Assembly (NCBI RefSeq): GCF_900091475.1
Contig: NZ_FMIB01000002.1
Coordinates: 3,348,001 to 3,412,000, forward strand
DNA length: 64,000 nucleotides
Direction of reading: 5' to 3'
Source of the DNA: Micromonospora chersina
GTDB taxonomy: Bacteria; Actinomycetota; Actinomycetes; Mycobacteriales; Micromonosporaceae
The position numbers and the translations under genes are program-made. The notes under the pieces were generated by a model. The model ran no database searches, was not told the DNA's origin, and saw nothing but the letters and a program-made list of their open reading frames with translations. Positions 1 to 8,143 of the stretch are shown piece after piece. Numbering within the stretch: position 1 is the first letter of the stretch; every line of letters begins with the position of its first letter.

Positions 1-1703
1 GCGTCGCGCGAGCTGTCGTACGCGGCGACGCTGCCGCCGCCCTCCTTCGCCTGGTACATGGCGATGTCGGCCCGGCGCAGAAGCTCCGTCAGGTCGGCGG
101 TGCCCGCGTCGGCGACCACCACACCCACCGCCACCTCGACCGACATGCGCACCCCGGCCACCTCGGTCGGCGCGGCCAGCCGCTCGGCGATCTCCCGGGC
201 CTGCCGCAGCGCGTACGCCAGCGGGGCCGCCCGGTCGTCGACCACCGGGACCGTGGTGAGCAGCAGGGCGAACTCGTCGCCGCCGAGCCGGCCGAGCAGG
301 TCGCCCGGACGGGTCATGGTGGCCAGCCGGTTCGCGGCCAGCCGCAGCAGCTGGTCGCCGGCCGCGTGCCCCAGCGTGTCGTTGACCTCTTTGAACTGGT
401 TGATGTCGAGCAGCAGCAGCGCCACCGGGTGGTCGTGGGCGCGCTGCCGCAGCGCCTGGTCGCCCTTGGCCAGCAGGGCGGCCCGGTTGAGCAGCCCGGT
501 GAGCTGGTCGTGCACGGCCTCGTACGACGAGCGGGCGGTGACCAGCCGCAGCTCGCGGTGGGTCGCGGCGTCGTGCAGGGCGGCGGCCAGCGCGTCGCCG
601 AACGCCGCGACGCCGTCCCGTTCCCGGGCCGTGGGCGGGGCGGAGCGGGGGAACCGGACCCGCAGCTGGCCGACCTCGGCGCTGCCCACGGCGAGCCGCC
701 GGACCAGCTCGTGCTCGCCGGACCCGGTGGCCGACGGGGGTTCCACCTCGCGGTCGCGCACCTGGGCGCCGGTGTCCGCCCGGTAGCGGCGCCAGCGGCC
801 GTCGCCCCGGGCCACGTCCACCTCGACCAGCTCGGCGCCGAACAGGGTGAGCGCCCCGGTCACGGCGGCGGTCGCCACGCCCCGCTCGTCGAGCTGGTTG
901 AGCGCGGCGGTGGCCTCGGCGAACGCCCGCCAGGTGCGCCGCTCCTGGTCGGCCCGGAGGCGGTGCCGGTAGGTCTGCTGGAGCAGCCAGAGCGGCGGCG
1001 GCAGGAGCAGCAGCCAGCGCGCGTCCAGCTCCAGCAGGGTGACCACGACCAGGCCGACCGCCACGTTGCCCACGAACATGAGCAGCTTGCCGCGGAGCGC
1101 GGCGAGCAGCGGCGGGCCGATGGGGATGCCGTGCAGCAGGGCGAGGCCGGCGCCGCCCAGCCAGGCGCTGGTGAGCAGGTAGGCCACCGCGCCGGCGGTG
1201 AGCGCGAGGGCCAGCTCCGGGGTGGGCGCGGCGAGCAGCGGCTGGCCGAGCGCGCTGGCGACCGCCGCGGCGAGCGCGGTGGCGGCGGTGAGCGAACCGG
1301 CGATCCGGACCAGTTCCAATGCGGGCCGGCGGTCGGTGACCAGGGACATGGCGGTCCACGCGGCCCCCGTGCCGAGCAGGGCCGCGGCCGGCAGCCAGCC
1401 GGCCGGCACGAGGTAGAGGCAGACGACGAGGGCCGCCTCGCCCCAGGTGATGCTGACCATGCCGGATGCGGTGCGGAAGCGCAGCCGGGCGAGCTGTGCC
1501 ACGGCGAACGCGACGACGGCGACGCCGAACCGGACGAATCCGGGCAGCGGGTCGTCCGGCGGCAGGTGCGCGGGAACGGTCAGGCCGACCACGGCGGCCG
1601 CCAGGGCGGTGACGGCGACGGCGGCGGTCAGCAGCAGAACGCCGACCGGCGTGCCGCGCGGGCCCCGCTCATCGGGGGGTTGGCCGGCCCGGCCGGAGGT
1701 CAC
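1..1703 (-). CDS. Membrane-anchored diguanylate cyclase (GGDEF), 3' end cut by window
   Basis: Probable diguanylate cyclase making cyclic di-GMP at the membrane. Reading from GTG at 1703, several hydrophobic segments fill roughly residues 20-230, followed by a soluble GAF-like sensor stretch (about 250-380) and a GGDEF domain. The GGDEF motif is intact at residues 474-478 and is preceded by RPGD, matching the RxxD inhibitory site that binds product. The frame is open to position 1, so a further domain such as EAL could follow outside the window. An upstream ATG frame near 1760 ends in TGA at the GTG, which supports GTG as start. The input signal is unknown. It lies about 8 kb from the exopolysaccharide genes; a functional link is possible but not shown. 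Confidence 0.9.
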   Translation of the reverse strand, partial: MTSGRAGQPPDERGPRGTPVGVLLLTAAVAVTALAAAVVGLTVPAHLPPDDPLPGFVRFGVAVVAFAVAQLARLRFRTASGMVSITWGEAALVVCLYLVPAGWLPAAALLGTGAAWTAMSLVTDRRPALELVRIAGSLTAATALAAAVASALGQPLLAAPTPELALALTAGAVAYLLTSAWLGGAGLALLHGIPIGPPLLAALRGKLLMFVGNVAVGLVVVTLLELDARWLLLLPPPLWLLQQTYRHRLRADQERRTWRAFAEATAALNQLDERGVATAAVTGALTLFGAELVEVDVARGDGRWRRYRADTGAQVRDREVEPPSATGSGEHELVRRLAVGSAEVGQLRVRFPRSAPPTARERDGVAAFGDALAAALHDAATHRELRLVTARSSYEAVHDQLTGLLNRAALLAKGDQALRQRAHDHPVALLLLDINQFKEVNDTLGHAAGDQLLRLAANRLATMTRPGDLLGRLGGDEFALLLTTVPVVDDRAAPLAYALRQAREIAERLAAPTEVAGVRMSVEVAVGVVVADAGTADLTELLRRADIAMYQAKEGGGSVAAYDSSRD

Positions 1704-1774
1704 GGGCCCACCCCGTCGGACGGCGGCCGGAGGGCACGGTCGGGGGCTGTTGCTGCCATCGACATCGGCGCCCC

Positions 1775-1820
1775 CCTTCCGCGCACGGCTCGGGGCCTTT
1801 ACGGTCCCCCCGGCGGAAGG
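1775..1820 (-). promoter_or_regulatory. Hairpin in the leader of the GGDEF gene
   Basis: CCTTCCGC (1775-1782) and GCGGAAGG (1813-1820) form a perfect 8-bp inverted repeat. Inside it, GGGGCC and GGTCCCC can pair with one bulge. On the minus strand this lies 70-115 nt upstream of the GTG start, just after a TAGCCT that could be a -10 box. It could be a structured 5' UTR. I do not recognise a known riboswitch class. Confidence 0.35.
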
Positions 1821-1884
1821 CTAAGCCAAAGCCGGTGGTCGCAACAGGGGTGGACGACCGGCTTCGGCGTGATTCACGCGCTGT

Positions 1885-2178
1885 TCAGCCGTTCCGGCGC
1901 TGCTGGGAGCCGTTGGGCGCGTTCGTCGGGGATTCCTGCGGGGCGGTCCCGTCTGTCGGATCGGCGACTGTCGAGTCGGCCCGGCCCGGCTCGGCCGGCC
2001 CGGCCTGCTGGGGGAACCGGTCGGGCAGCCGGCGCAGCCGGGCGTTCATGTTGCGGATCAACAGGACGGTGGCGGTGGCCAGCAGCACGATGAGGAAGAG
2101 GCCCATCGGGCCGGCCAGACCACCCGTGCGGGTGTCACCGAAGTTGTTCTCCGCGAGCACCTGGGCGGTGGTCAGCAT
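1885..2178 (-). CDS. Small single-pass membrane protein downstream of mca
   Basis: A 97-residue protein with one hydrophobic segment at about residues 25-40, a short basic stretch and a hydrophilic, Pro/Gln-rich tail. The ATG at 2178 follows a good ribosome site (GGAGGA, about 6 nt away). It lies 48 bp after mca on the same strand. A small conserved membrane gene is also found beside mca in mycobacteria (Rv1083), so the pairing looks old. No function is known to me; a role near mycothiol detoxification is only inferred from position. Confidence 0.75.
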   Translation of the reverse strand: MLTTAQVLAENNFGDTRTGGLAGPMGLFLIVLLATATVLLIRNMNARLRRLPDRFPQQAGPAEPGRADSTVADPTDGTAPQESPTNAPNGSQQRRNG

Positions 2179-2226
2179 GGTGTTCCTCCGATGTGCGGCT
2201 GACGACCAGCGTAGCCCGCCGGGAAA

Positions 2227-3108
2227 TCAGCGGGCATGGCACGTCTCGCGCACCCCGGCGAAGAGGTCGGACTCGGGCAGCGGGCTGTCGACCATCGAGC
2301 GGGCGAGCTGGAAGTCCTCGGTGGGCCAGGCGCGCTGCTGGAGGTCCATCGGCACCTGGAACCAGAACCCGTCCGGGTCGATCTGGGTGGCGTGGGCACG
2401 CAGCGCGTCGTCGCGGACCGGGAAGTATTCGGCGCACTCGACCCGGGTGGTGATCCGCTCGCCCTTGTCGGGGCGGTCCTCCCAGCGCTTCATCCACTCG
2501 CCGTACGGCGACTCCAGGCCGGCGGCCAGCATCGCCTCGTGCAGCGCCATGATCTTGGCGCGCGAGAAGCCCACGTCGTAGTAGAGCTTGAGCGGCTGCC
2601 ACGGCTCGCCCAGCTCCGGGTGGTGGTCCGGGTCGCCGGCGGCCTCGAAGGCGGCCACTGTCACCCTGTGGGTCATGATGTGGTCGGGGTGCGGGTAGCC
2701 GCCCTCCTCGTCGTACGTGGTGACGACGTGCGGGCGGAACTGGCGCATGAGCCGCACCAGCGGGGCGGCCGCGACGTCGACCTCCTCCAGCGCGAAGCAG
2801 CCGTCCGGCAGCGGCGGCAGCGGGTCACCCTCGGGCAGGCCGGAGTCGACGAAACCGAGCCACGCCTGCTCGATGCCGAGGATGGCGCGGGCCGCGTCCA
2901 TCTCGGCGCGGCGGATGTCGCCGATGTTGGCCCACACGTCGGGCCGGTCCATCTTGGGGTTGAGCACGCTGCCCCGCTCGCCACCCGTGCACGTGACGAC
3001 CAGGACATCCACCCCCTCGGCGACGTATTTCGCCATGGTGGCGGCGCCCTTGCTCGACTCGTCGTCGGGATGGGCGTGCACCGCCATGAGCCGCAGCTGC
3101 TCTGCCAC
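2227..3108 (-). CDS. mca: Mycothiol S-conjugate amidase
   Basis: Cleaves mycothiol S-conjugates to a mercapturic acid, exported from the cell, and GlcN-Ins, which is recycled. This is the detoxification arm of actinobacterial thiol metabolism. The 293-residue protein starts at GTG 3108, 8 nt after GAGGAG. The LmbE/PIG-L zinc motif HAHPDDE is at residues 11-17 and a second metal motif (PHPDH) near residue 142. Length and the C-terminal EDFQLARS-type region fit Mca rather than the deacetylase MshB. Neighbours DUF4307 and greA reproduce the standard actinobacterial order, with mca transcribed away from them. Confidence 0.95.
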   Translation of the reverse strand: MAEQLRLMAVHAHPDDESSKGAATMAKYVAEGVDVLVVTCTGGERGSVLNPKMDRPDVWANIGDIRRAEMDAARAILGIEQAWLGFVDSGLPEGDPLPPLPDGCFALEEVDVAAAPLVRLMRQFRPHVVTTYDEEGGYPHPDHIMTHRVTVAAFEAAGDPDHHPELGEPWQPLKLYYDVGFSRAKIMALHEAMLAAGLESPYGEWMKRWEDRPDKGERITTRVECAEYFPVRDDALRAHATQIDPDGFWFQVPMDLQQRAWPTEDFQLARSMVDSPLPESDLFAGVRETCHAR

Positions 3109-3321
3109 CTTCGGCGCTCCTCGTCTGTGCCCGCCGGGCCCGGCCCACCCGGGCCCGCCCGGCTGACCTGCCGGAATCTCCCCCCGCGCCCGCGAAAGCC
3201 CCCGTGCTGGCCGGTCGGCGGCGGGGCCGACCTGCCATCCTTGGCTCAGCGCCGGGCTGGGAAGATGGACTCTGCCATTCTTGCCGATGCCGCCGACAAC
3301 AACGCCAGGAGATACCCGCCG

Positions 3322-3756
3322 GTGAGCGAGACGCACGCCACAATCGCACCGGGTGCACCGGTCTTCCCGCCCGGCCGCTACGGCCGCCGCCGGGAGCCGG
3401 GGCGCCGCCGTCCGCTCCTGCTCGTGCTGGTGGGGGCCCTCCTGCTCGCGCTCCTCGGGCTGCTCTCCGTGAAGCTCTACGGCCAGTACGGCGACCCGGA
3501 CTACCGCGCCGAGGTGATCACCTACACGGGAATCACCGACTCGCGCGTCGTGGTCGAGTTCCGGGTCACCGTCCCCGAGGGCGGCTCGGCGACCTGCCTG
3601 CTGCGGGCGCGCTCCCACGACGGCGCCGAGGTGGGCCACGTCGAGACCACCGTGACCGCCCCGCCCGGCGAACGGCACGTCCGGACCCGGCAGGAGGTGC
3701 CGACCACGGCCCGACCCTTCATCGGCGAGGTGCTGCGCTGCCGAGCGGCCGGCTGA
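3322..3756 (+). CDS. DUF4307 family membrane protein
   Basis: A 144-residue protein with a short basic N-terminus, one transmembrane helix at about residues 30-50, and a small extracytoplasmic beta-rich domain. I assign it to DUF4307 by its layout and its place between mca and greA, as for Rv1081c. GTG at 3322 is chosen because AGGAGA lies 8 nt upstream. The gene is divergent from mca across 213 bp that must hold both promoters; I see no strong -35/-10 pair there. Function unknown. Confidence 0.85.
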   Translation: MSETHATIAPGAPVFPPGRYGRRREPGRRRPLLLVLVGALLLALLGLLSVKLYGQYGDPDYRAEVITYTGITDSRVVVEFRVTVPEGGSATCLLRARSHDGAEVGHVETTVTAPPGERHVRTRQEVPTTARPFIGEVLRCRAAG

Positions 3757-3786
3757 GCCGGAAGCCGGCGAGCCGCCGGCACGCGT

Positions 3787-3816
3787 ACCCCGGGTCCGAC
3801 CGCCGGCACCCGGGGT
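3787..3816 (+). terminator. Hairpin between DUF4307 gene and greA
   Basis: ACCCCGGGT (3787-3795) and ACCCGGGGT (3808-3816) form a perfect 9-bp stem with a 12-nt loop, 30 bp after the DUF4307 stop codon. No clear U-run follows, as is common in high-GC actinomycetes. Confidence 0.6.
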
Positions 3817-3899
3817 GATCAGCGACACCCTGACGTGGCCGGCACTGGTAACTTGGTAGTTCACCTGTCAGCCAGTCCGCACCAACGAGGAGATCGCCT

Positions 3900-4400
3900 G
3901 TGTCCACCAATGACAACGAGGCGCCCGCCACCTGGCTGTCCCAGGACGCGTACGACCGCCTGCAGGCCGAGCTCGACGAGCACATCGCCAACCGACCGGT
4001 GATCGCCGCCGAGATCAACGCCCGGCGGGAGGAGGGCGACCTGCGGGAGAACGGTGGCTACCACGCCGCCCGCGAGGAGCAGGGCAAGGCCGAGGGTCGC
4101 ATCCTCTACCTGAAGGAGCTGCTCCGCACGGCCAAGGTCGGCGAGGCCCCGACCGCCGACGTGGTGTCGCCCGGCATGGTCGTCACGATCTACTTCGACG
4201 ACGACGCCGACGACACGGAGACCTTCCTGCTCGGCTCCCGTGAGATCGCCTCCACGACCGACCTCACCGTCTACAGCCCCGAGTCCGCGCTCGGCAAGGC
4301 GATCCTGGGCGGCAAGGCGGGCCAGACCTGCACCTACACGGCCCCCAGCGGGGCCGACATCAAGGTGACGGTCGTCAAGTTCGAGCCGTTCTCCGGCTAG
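3900..4400 (+). CDS. greA: Transcription elongation factor GreA
   Basis: Rescues backtracked RNA polymerase by stimulating cleavage of the nascent RNA end through the secondary channel. The 166-residue protein has the N-terminal coiled-coil (about 10-80) with the acidic tip region [18 protein letters not shown], and a C-terminal FKBP-like domain from about residue 90. GTG at 3900 is supported by GAGGAG 7 nt upstream. The conserved neighbours mca and DUF4307 support the call. It ends against a strong bidirectional hairpin. Confidence 0.96.
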   Translation: MSTNDNEAPATWLSQDAYDRLQAELDEHIANRPVIAAEINARREEGDLRENGGYHAAREEQGKAEGRILYLKELLRTAKVGEAPTADVVSPGMVVTIYFDDDADDTETFLLGSREIASTTDLTVYSPESALGKAILGGKAGQTCTYTAPSGADIKVTVVKFEPFSG

Positions 4401-4482
4401 CCGCCAACCGGACCCGCGCCGGATGGCTCGGGTCCGACCCGACCGAGGCTGACAGGCTCCTCGGATCCGAGCCAGAAACACC

Positions 4483-4520
4483 CGACCGCCCCGACCGGCA
4501 TCGTCCGGCCGGGGCGGTCG
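4483..4520. terminator. Bidirectional terminator between greA and ilvA
   Basis: CGACCGCCCCGACCGG (4483-4498) pairs with CCGGCCGGGGCGGTCG (4505-4520), a 16-bp stem with one mismatch and a 6-nt loop, placed between the convergent genes greA and ilvA. Confidence 0.8.
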
Positions 4521-4532
4521 CGTCCTCGGTGC

Positions 4533-5753
4533 TCATCCCTCGCCCGCGAAGACCACCTGGTAGCCGCTGGCCCGCAGGGCGCTGATCAGCGTGTCCGAGT
4601 GCTCGACACCGCGGGTCTCCACCGACAGCGCGACCTCCACCTCGCCGAGCCGCAAGTGGGGGTTGGCCCGCTGGTGCACCACGTCGACCACGTTGGCCCG
4701 GTGCTCGGCGATCTCGCTGAGCAGCGAGGCGAGCTGACCCGGCCGGTCCGTGCAGCGGACGGTGACCCGCAGGTAGCGGCCGGCCGCCGCCAACCCGTGC
4801 TCGATCACCCGCAGCATCAGCAGCGGGTCGATGTTGCCGCCGGAGAGCACGGCCACCACCGGCGCCTGCACCTCCACGGCCCCCGCCAGCAGCGCGGCCA
4901 CGCCGACCGCGCCGGCGGGCTCCACCACCTGCTTGCCGCGTTCGAGCAGCATGAGCAGCGCCCGGGAGATGTCCTCCTCGGTGACCGTGACGATCTCGTC
5001 GACAAGCTTGCGGACGTGGGTGAAGGTCAGCTCGCCCGGGCGGCCGACCGCGATCCCGTCGGCGATCGTCGAGAAGAAGGGCAGCCGGACCGGCTCGCCG
5101 GCCTTGAGCGAGGGCGGGAAGGCGGCGGCGCTCGCCGCCTGCACGCCGATCACGCGTACGTCGGGGCGCAGCGCCTTGGCGACCACCGCCAGGCCGGAGA
5201 TCAGCCCGCCGCCGCCCACCCCGGTCACGATGGTCTTCACGTCCGGGCACTGTTCGAGGATCTCCAGGGCCACCGTGCCCTGCCCGGCGATGACGTCCCG
5301 GTGGTCGAACGGGTGGATGAACACCGCCCCGGTCCGCTCGGCGAAGGTCTGCGCCGCGACGAGCGACTCGTCCACCGTGTTGCCGACCAACTCGACCTGG
5401 GCCCCGTACCCCTTGGTGGCGGCCACCTTCGGCAGCGGCGCGTTCACCGGCATGAACACCGTGGCGTGCGCGCCGACCAGGCCGGCGGCGAGCGCCACCC
5501 CCTGGGCGTGGTTGCCGGCGCTCGCCGCGACCACGCCGCGCTCCCGCTCCTCCGGGGAGAGCCGGGAGATCCGCACGTACGCGCCGCGGACCTTGTACGA
5601 CCCGGCGCGCTGCACGTTCTCGCACTTCAACCACGTCGGCCCGCCGAGCGCGGCGCTGAGCGGCCGGGACGGCTCCAGCGGGGTGGTGCGGGTGACGCCG
5701 GCGAGCAGTTCCCGCGCGGCCTGTACGTCGGCGAGACCGACCAGTTCCGTCAT
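4533..5753 (-). CDS. ilvA: Threonine ammonia-lyase (threonine dehydratase)
   Basis: PLP enzyme converting threonine to 2-oxobutanoate, the first committed step towards isoleucine. The PLP lysine is K54 in SYKVRGAY, SAGNHAQG is the substrate/PLP loop, and a GVGGGG phosphate-binding loop lies near residue 180. A C-terminal ACT-like regulatory domain (about 325-406) follows, so the enzyme may be allosteric. At 406 residues it resembles the compact form with one ACT domain. ATG 5753 overlaps the stop of the upstream membrane gene by four bases (ATGA), suggesting translational coupling. A catabolic role cannot be excluded. Confidence 0.93.
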   Translation of the reverse strand: MTELVGLADVQAARELLAGVTRTTPLEPSRPLSAALGGPTWLKCENVQRAGSYKVRGAYVRISRLSPEERERGVVAASAGNHAQGVALAAGLVGAHATVFMPVNAPLPKVAATKGYGAQVELVGNTVDESLVAAQTFAERTGAVFIHPFDHRDVIAGQGTVALEILEQCPDVKTIVTGVGGGGLISGLAVVAKALRPDVRVIGVQAASAAAFPPSLKAGEPVRLPFFSTIADGIAVGRPGELTFTHVRKLVDEIVTVTEEDISRALLMLLERGKQVVEPAGAVGVAALLAGAVEVQAPVVAVLSGGNIDPLLMLRVIEHGLAAAGRYLRVTVRCTDRPGQLASLLSEIAEHRANVVDVVHQRANPHLRLGEVEVALSVETRGVEHSDTLISALRASGYQVVFAGEG

Positions 5754-6670
5754 GCCCCGATCGTGCCACCCGACCCCGGCGGAACCTGCGGCGACGCCAC
5801 GGTCGGCTCCGCCGGCACCTGCGGTGACGGCGCAACTCCCGGCTGCGCCGGGTGGGCGTACCCGAACGGCACGCCCGGCGCCGGCCAGCCGGCGGGGACG
5901 GGCCAGGCAGGCCGGCCGAGAGCAATCCGCTGCTCCTGCGCCACGGAGATGCGCCGGATCAGCACGATCACCGACACCGCGGCGGTCAGGCAGGCGACCA
6001 GCGGGATGAGGTGCCAGCCGAGCGCCTCGCGGTAGAAGTCGGCATACCACCGGAACTCGGTGTCGAACCGGGGCTCCTCGGGCAGCCGGGCGTACGCCCG
6101 GTCGTCGCGCCGGCTGACCAGGCGCTCCCCGACGCTGAAGGCCAGCCACGCGGCCCACCAGATCCAGACCAGCCCCGGGGTGAACCGCTTCCAGAGGCTG
6201 TCCCGGGCGAGGTTGGCGACCACCCGGGCGGGCACCACGAAGTTGGCGAACGGCACCAGCCAGCCGGCGATCGCCCAGCCGGTCCCGAGGTGCGGAAGCG
6301 CACCCGGGAAGGCATCCAGGTTCTTCCGGGCCCGCCAGGTCCAGATGATGACCAGTACGGCGGCCGTCAGGTAGGCCACCAGGAACGGCAGCGAGAGCAC
6401 CACCTCGAGCAGCACGGCGCCGAGCAGCACGTCCGGGTCCTGGCTCTCCCTCGCCCGGCCGGCCAGCACGACGCCGGCCAGCGGGAAGAGTGCCACCAAC
6501 GCGTAGAGCAGCGCGGTCGCGCCCACCGCGACGGAGGCGGCGAGGCCGATCCCGCGCACCGAGTAGGTGGGCACGCCCGGGGCGAGGGCGGGCTGGCCGT
6601 GCGGCGTGTAGCAGTTCTGGCACTCATTGTCGGCGGGGGATGTCTCGTCCCCGCAGGTGTGGCAGCGCAT
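5750..6670 (-). CDS. Zinc-ribbon DUF4328-type membrane protein
   Basis: A 306-residue protein opening with a CxxC...CxxC zinc ribbon (MRCHTCGDE ... CQNC). About six hydrophobic segments follow between residues 45 and 260, then a Pro/Ala-rich tail. The WRARKNLDA and TPGLVWIWW features match the DUF4328 family. ATG 6670, directly before the zinc ribbon, is preferred over GTG 6703, which abuts a likely -10 box (TAGCGT, 6709-6704) and would be upstream of the transcript start. It is coupled to ilvA by overlap; whether it has anything to do with isoleucine is unknown. Confidence 0.8.
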   Translation of the reverse strand: MRCHTCGDETSPADNECQNCYTPHGQPALAPGVPTYSVRGIGLAASVAVGATALLYALVALFPLAGVVLAGRARESQDPDVLLGAVLLEVVLSLPFLVAYLTAAVLVIIWTWRARKNLDAFPGALPHLGTGWAIAGWLVPFANFVVPARVVANLARDSLWKRFTPGLVWIWWAAWLAFSVGERLVSRRDDRAYARLPEEPRFDTEFRWYADFYREALGWHLIPLVACLTAAVSVIVLIRRISVAQEQRIALGRPAWPVPAGWPAPGVPFGYAHPAQPGVAPSPQVPAEPTVASPQVPPGSGGTIGA

Positions 6671-6684
6671 GGATGACCGTCCCG

Positions 6685-6709
6685 GTGTGCGTGAGGTGCG
6701 CACACGCTA
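6685..6709 (-). promoter_or_regulatory. -10 box and inverted repeat before the DUF4328 gene
   Basis: On the minus strand TAGCGT (6709-6704) fits the actinobacterial -10 consensus. It is overlapped by one arm of a 7-bp inverted repeat, GTGTGCG (6685-6691) and CGCACAC (6699-6705). The repeat lies between promoter and start codon, where a repressor could act. Confidence 0.4.
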
Positions 6710-6714
6710 GACGA

Positions 6715-8121
6715 TCATGCGCGGGCCGGCGACCCCGTCCCGACCCGGGGATAGCCGGGGGCGTGCCGCTGCCACGGCGCCTGCATCTCGAACTGGCCGG
6801 CCACGCCGAGCAGCAGCAGCTCCGAGCCGGGCGGGCCGACGAACTGCACGGCGACCGGCAGGCCGTCCGGGCGGCGGCCGACCGGCACCACGATGGCGGG
6901 CAGCCCCGCGATGTTCCAGGGCGCGGCGTACGGGGCGTACCCGATGTTGGCCTTCATGTTCGCCACCCAGGACCGGCCGGACCAGCCGGCGGCCGCCGGC
7001 GGCGGGCCGGCCAGCGCCGGGGTGAGCAGCAGGTCGACCGAGTGGTCGGCGAAGAAGTTCACCGACCGGTCGCGCCAGGCGGCGCGGTCGGCCTCGCGCA
7101 CGTACCCCCGGCGCTGCGCCCACTCGCCGAGCGCGACGTGCCGGCGGCTGCGCCGCTGGAGGCCGCGCCGCTCCACGCCCGCGGCCTGCACGTCGGCGGC
7201 GGCCGCGGCGAACCAGGTGGCGATGCCCTGGAGGCCGAGCCGGGTCGGGTAGACCGGGTCGGCGGGGACGGTGTCGTGGCCGGCGGCGGCGAGCAGCCGG
7301 CCCGCGGCGGCGACCGCGTCCCGGTTCGGCGCGTCCGGCGAGACGCCGCGCACCGGGGAGCGCAGCGAGACGCCGACCCGCAGCCGCGGCGGCGGGACCA
7401 GCTTCTCCGGACGCCGCCCGGCCAGCACCGAGAAGCCGACCACCGCGTCGGCCACCGTGCCGGTCAGCACGCCGTGCTCGGTGAGGCCGAACCAGTCGTC
7501 CGCGCCGAGCTGGCAGGGCACCACGCCCCGGCCCGGCTTGAGCCCGACCAGACCGCAGCAGGCCGCCGGGATACGGATCGAGCCGAGGCCGTCGTTGCCG
7601 TGCGCCATCGGCACCAGCCCGGCGGCCACCGCGGCGGCCGCGCCGCCGGACGAGCCGCCGGGGGTCCGCGCCGGGTCCCACGGGTTGCGGGTCACCCCGG
7701 TCTCGTCGTCCGTGAGGGCCCAGAGGCCCAGCTCCGGCATCCGCGTCACGCCGAGGATCACCGCGCCCGCGCCGCGCAGCCGCCGGACCACCTCGTGGTC
7801 GGCCTCCGCCACAGGGGTACGCACGGCGGCCGACCCGTTCCACGTCGGCAGGCCGGCGACCGGGGTGTTCTCCTTGACCGCGACCGGCACGCCGGCCAGG
7901 GGGAGGTTGGCCAGATCCTCCTGCTCGTCGACCTTCTCCGCCTCGGTGATCGCCTCGCCGCCGCGTACCGCGCGGAACGCGGCCAGCTCGGCGTCGGCAC
8001 GGGCGATGTGGTCCAGGTGGTCGGCCACGACCTGGGTGGCGGAGACGTCACCCCGGCGTACGCCGCGGGCGATCTGCTTCGCGGTCGCCCCCACCCAGGT
8101 CGTCGGCATGATGTCCTGCAC
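6715..8121 (-). CDS. Amidase (amidase signature family)
   Basis: A 468-residue amidase-signature enzyme that should hydrolyse a small amide; substrate unknown. The Ser-cisSer-Lys triad is visible: Lys in VAVKENTPVAG, the central Ser in TPGGSSGGAAA, and the nucleophile region GLGSIRIPA. No signal peptide is seen, so it is probably cytoplasmic. The start is ambiguous. ATG at 8127 abuts GGGGAGG, too close for a ribosome site, while the in-frame GTG at 8121 is 6 nt away, so I use GTG. It begins 22 bp after the metB stop, suggesting cotranscription. It is not GatA: no gatB or gatC is nearby. Confidence 0.88.
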   Translation of the reverse strand: MQDIMPTTWVGATAKQIARGVRRGDVSATQVVADHLDHIARADAELAAFRAVRGGEAITEAEKVDEQEDLANLPLAGVPVAVKENTPVAGLPTWNGSAAVRTPVAEADHEVVRRLRGAGAVILGVTRMPELGLWALTDDETGVTRNPWDPARTPGGSSGGAAAAVAAGLVPMAHGNDGLGSIRIPAACCGLVGLKPGRGVVPCQLGADDWFGLTEHGVLTGTVADAVVGFSVLAGRRPEKLVPPPRLRVGVSLRSPVRGVSPDAPNRDAVAAAGRLLAAAGHDTVPADPVYPTRLGLQGIATWFAAAAADVQAAGVERRGLQRRSRRHVALGEWAQRRGYVREADRAAWRDRSVNFFADHSVDLLLTPALAGPPPAAAGWSGRSWVANMKANIGYAPYAAPWNIAGLPAIVVPVGRRPDGLPVAVQFVGPPGSELLLLGVAGQFEMQAPWQRHAPGYPRVGTGSPARA

Positions 8122-8143
8122 GGCCATCCTCCCCAGCCAGCGG

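Noticed and set aside
1..1703. Direct c-di-GMP control of the EPS operon by the GGDEF gene
   Set aside because: The gene is 8 kb away with housekeeping genes between, and no PelD-like receptor is present in the operon. Kept only as a possibility.
366..2093. Long plus-strand open frame of 575 codons
   Set aside because: It lies antisense to the GGDEF gene. The translation is low-complexity Gly/Arg/Gln/Ala-rich, typical of shadow frames in high-GC DNA.
4599..6035. Plus-strand open frame opposite ilvA
   Set aside because: The translation is His/Arg/Gly-rich with no recognisable domain; the minus strand encodes intact threonine ammonia-lyase motifs.
6715..8121. Amidase as GatA of the tRNA amidotransferase
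   Set aside because: No gatB or gatC lies alongside. The gene follows metB, and the sequence fits a general amidase.
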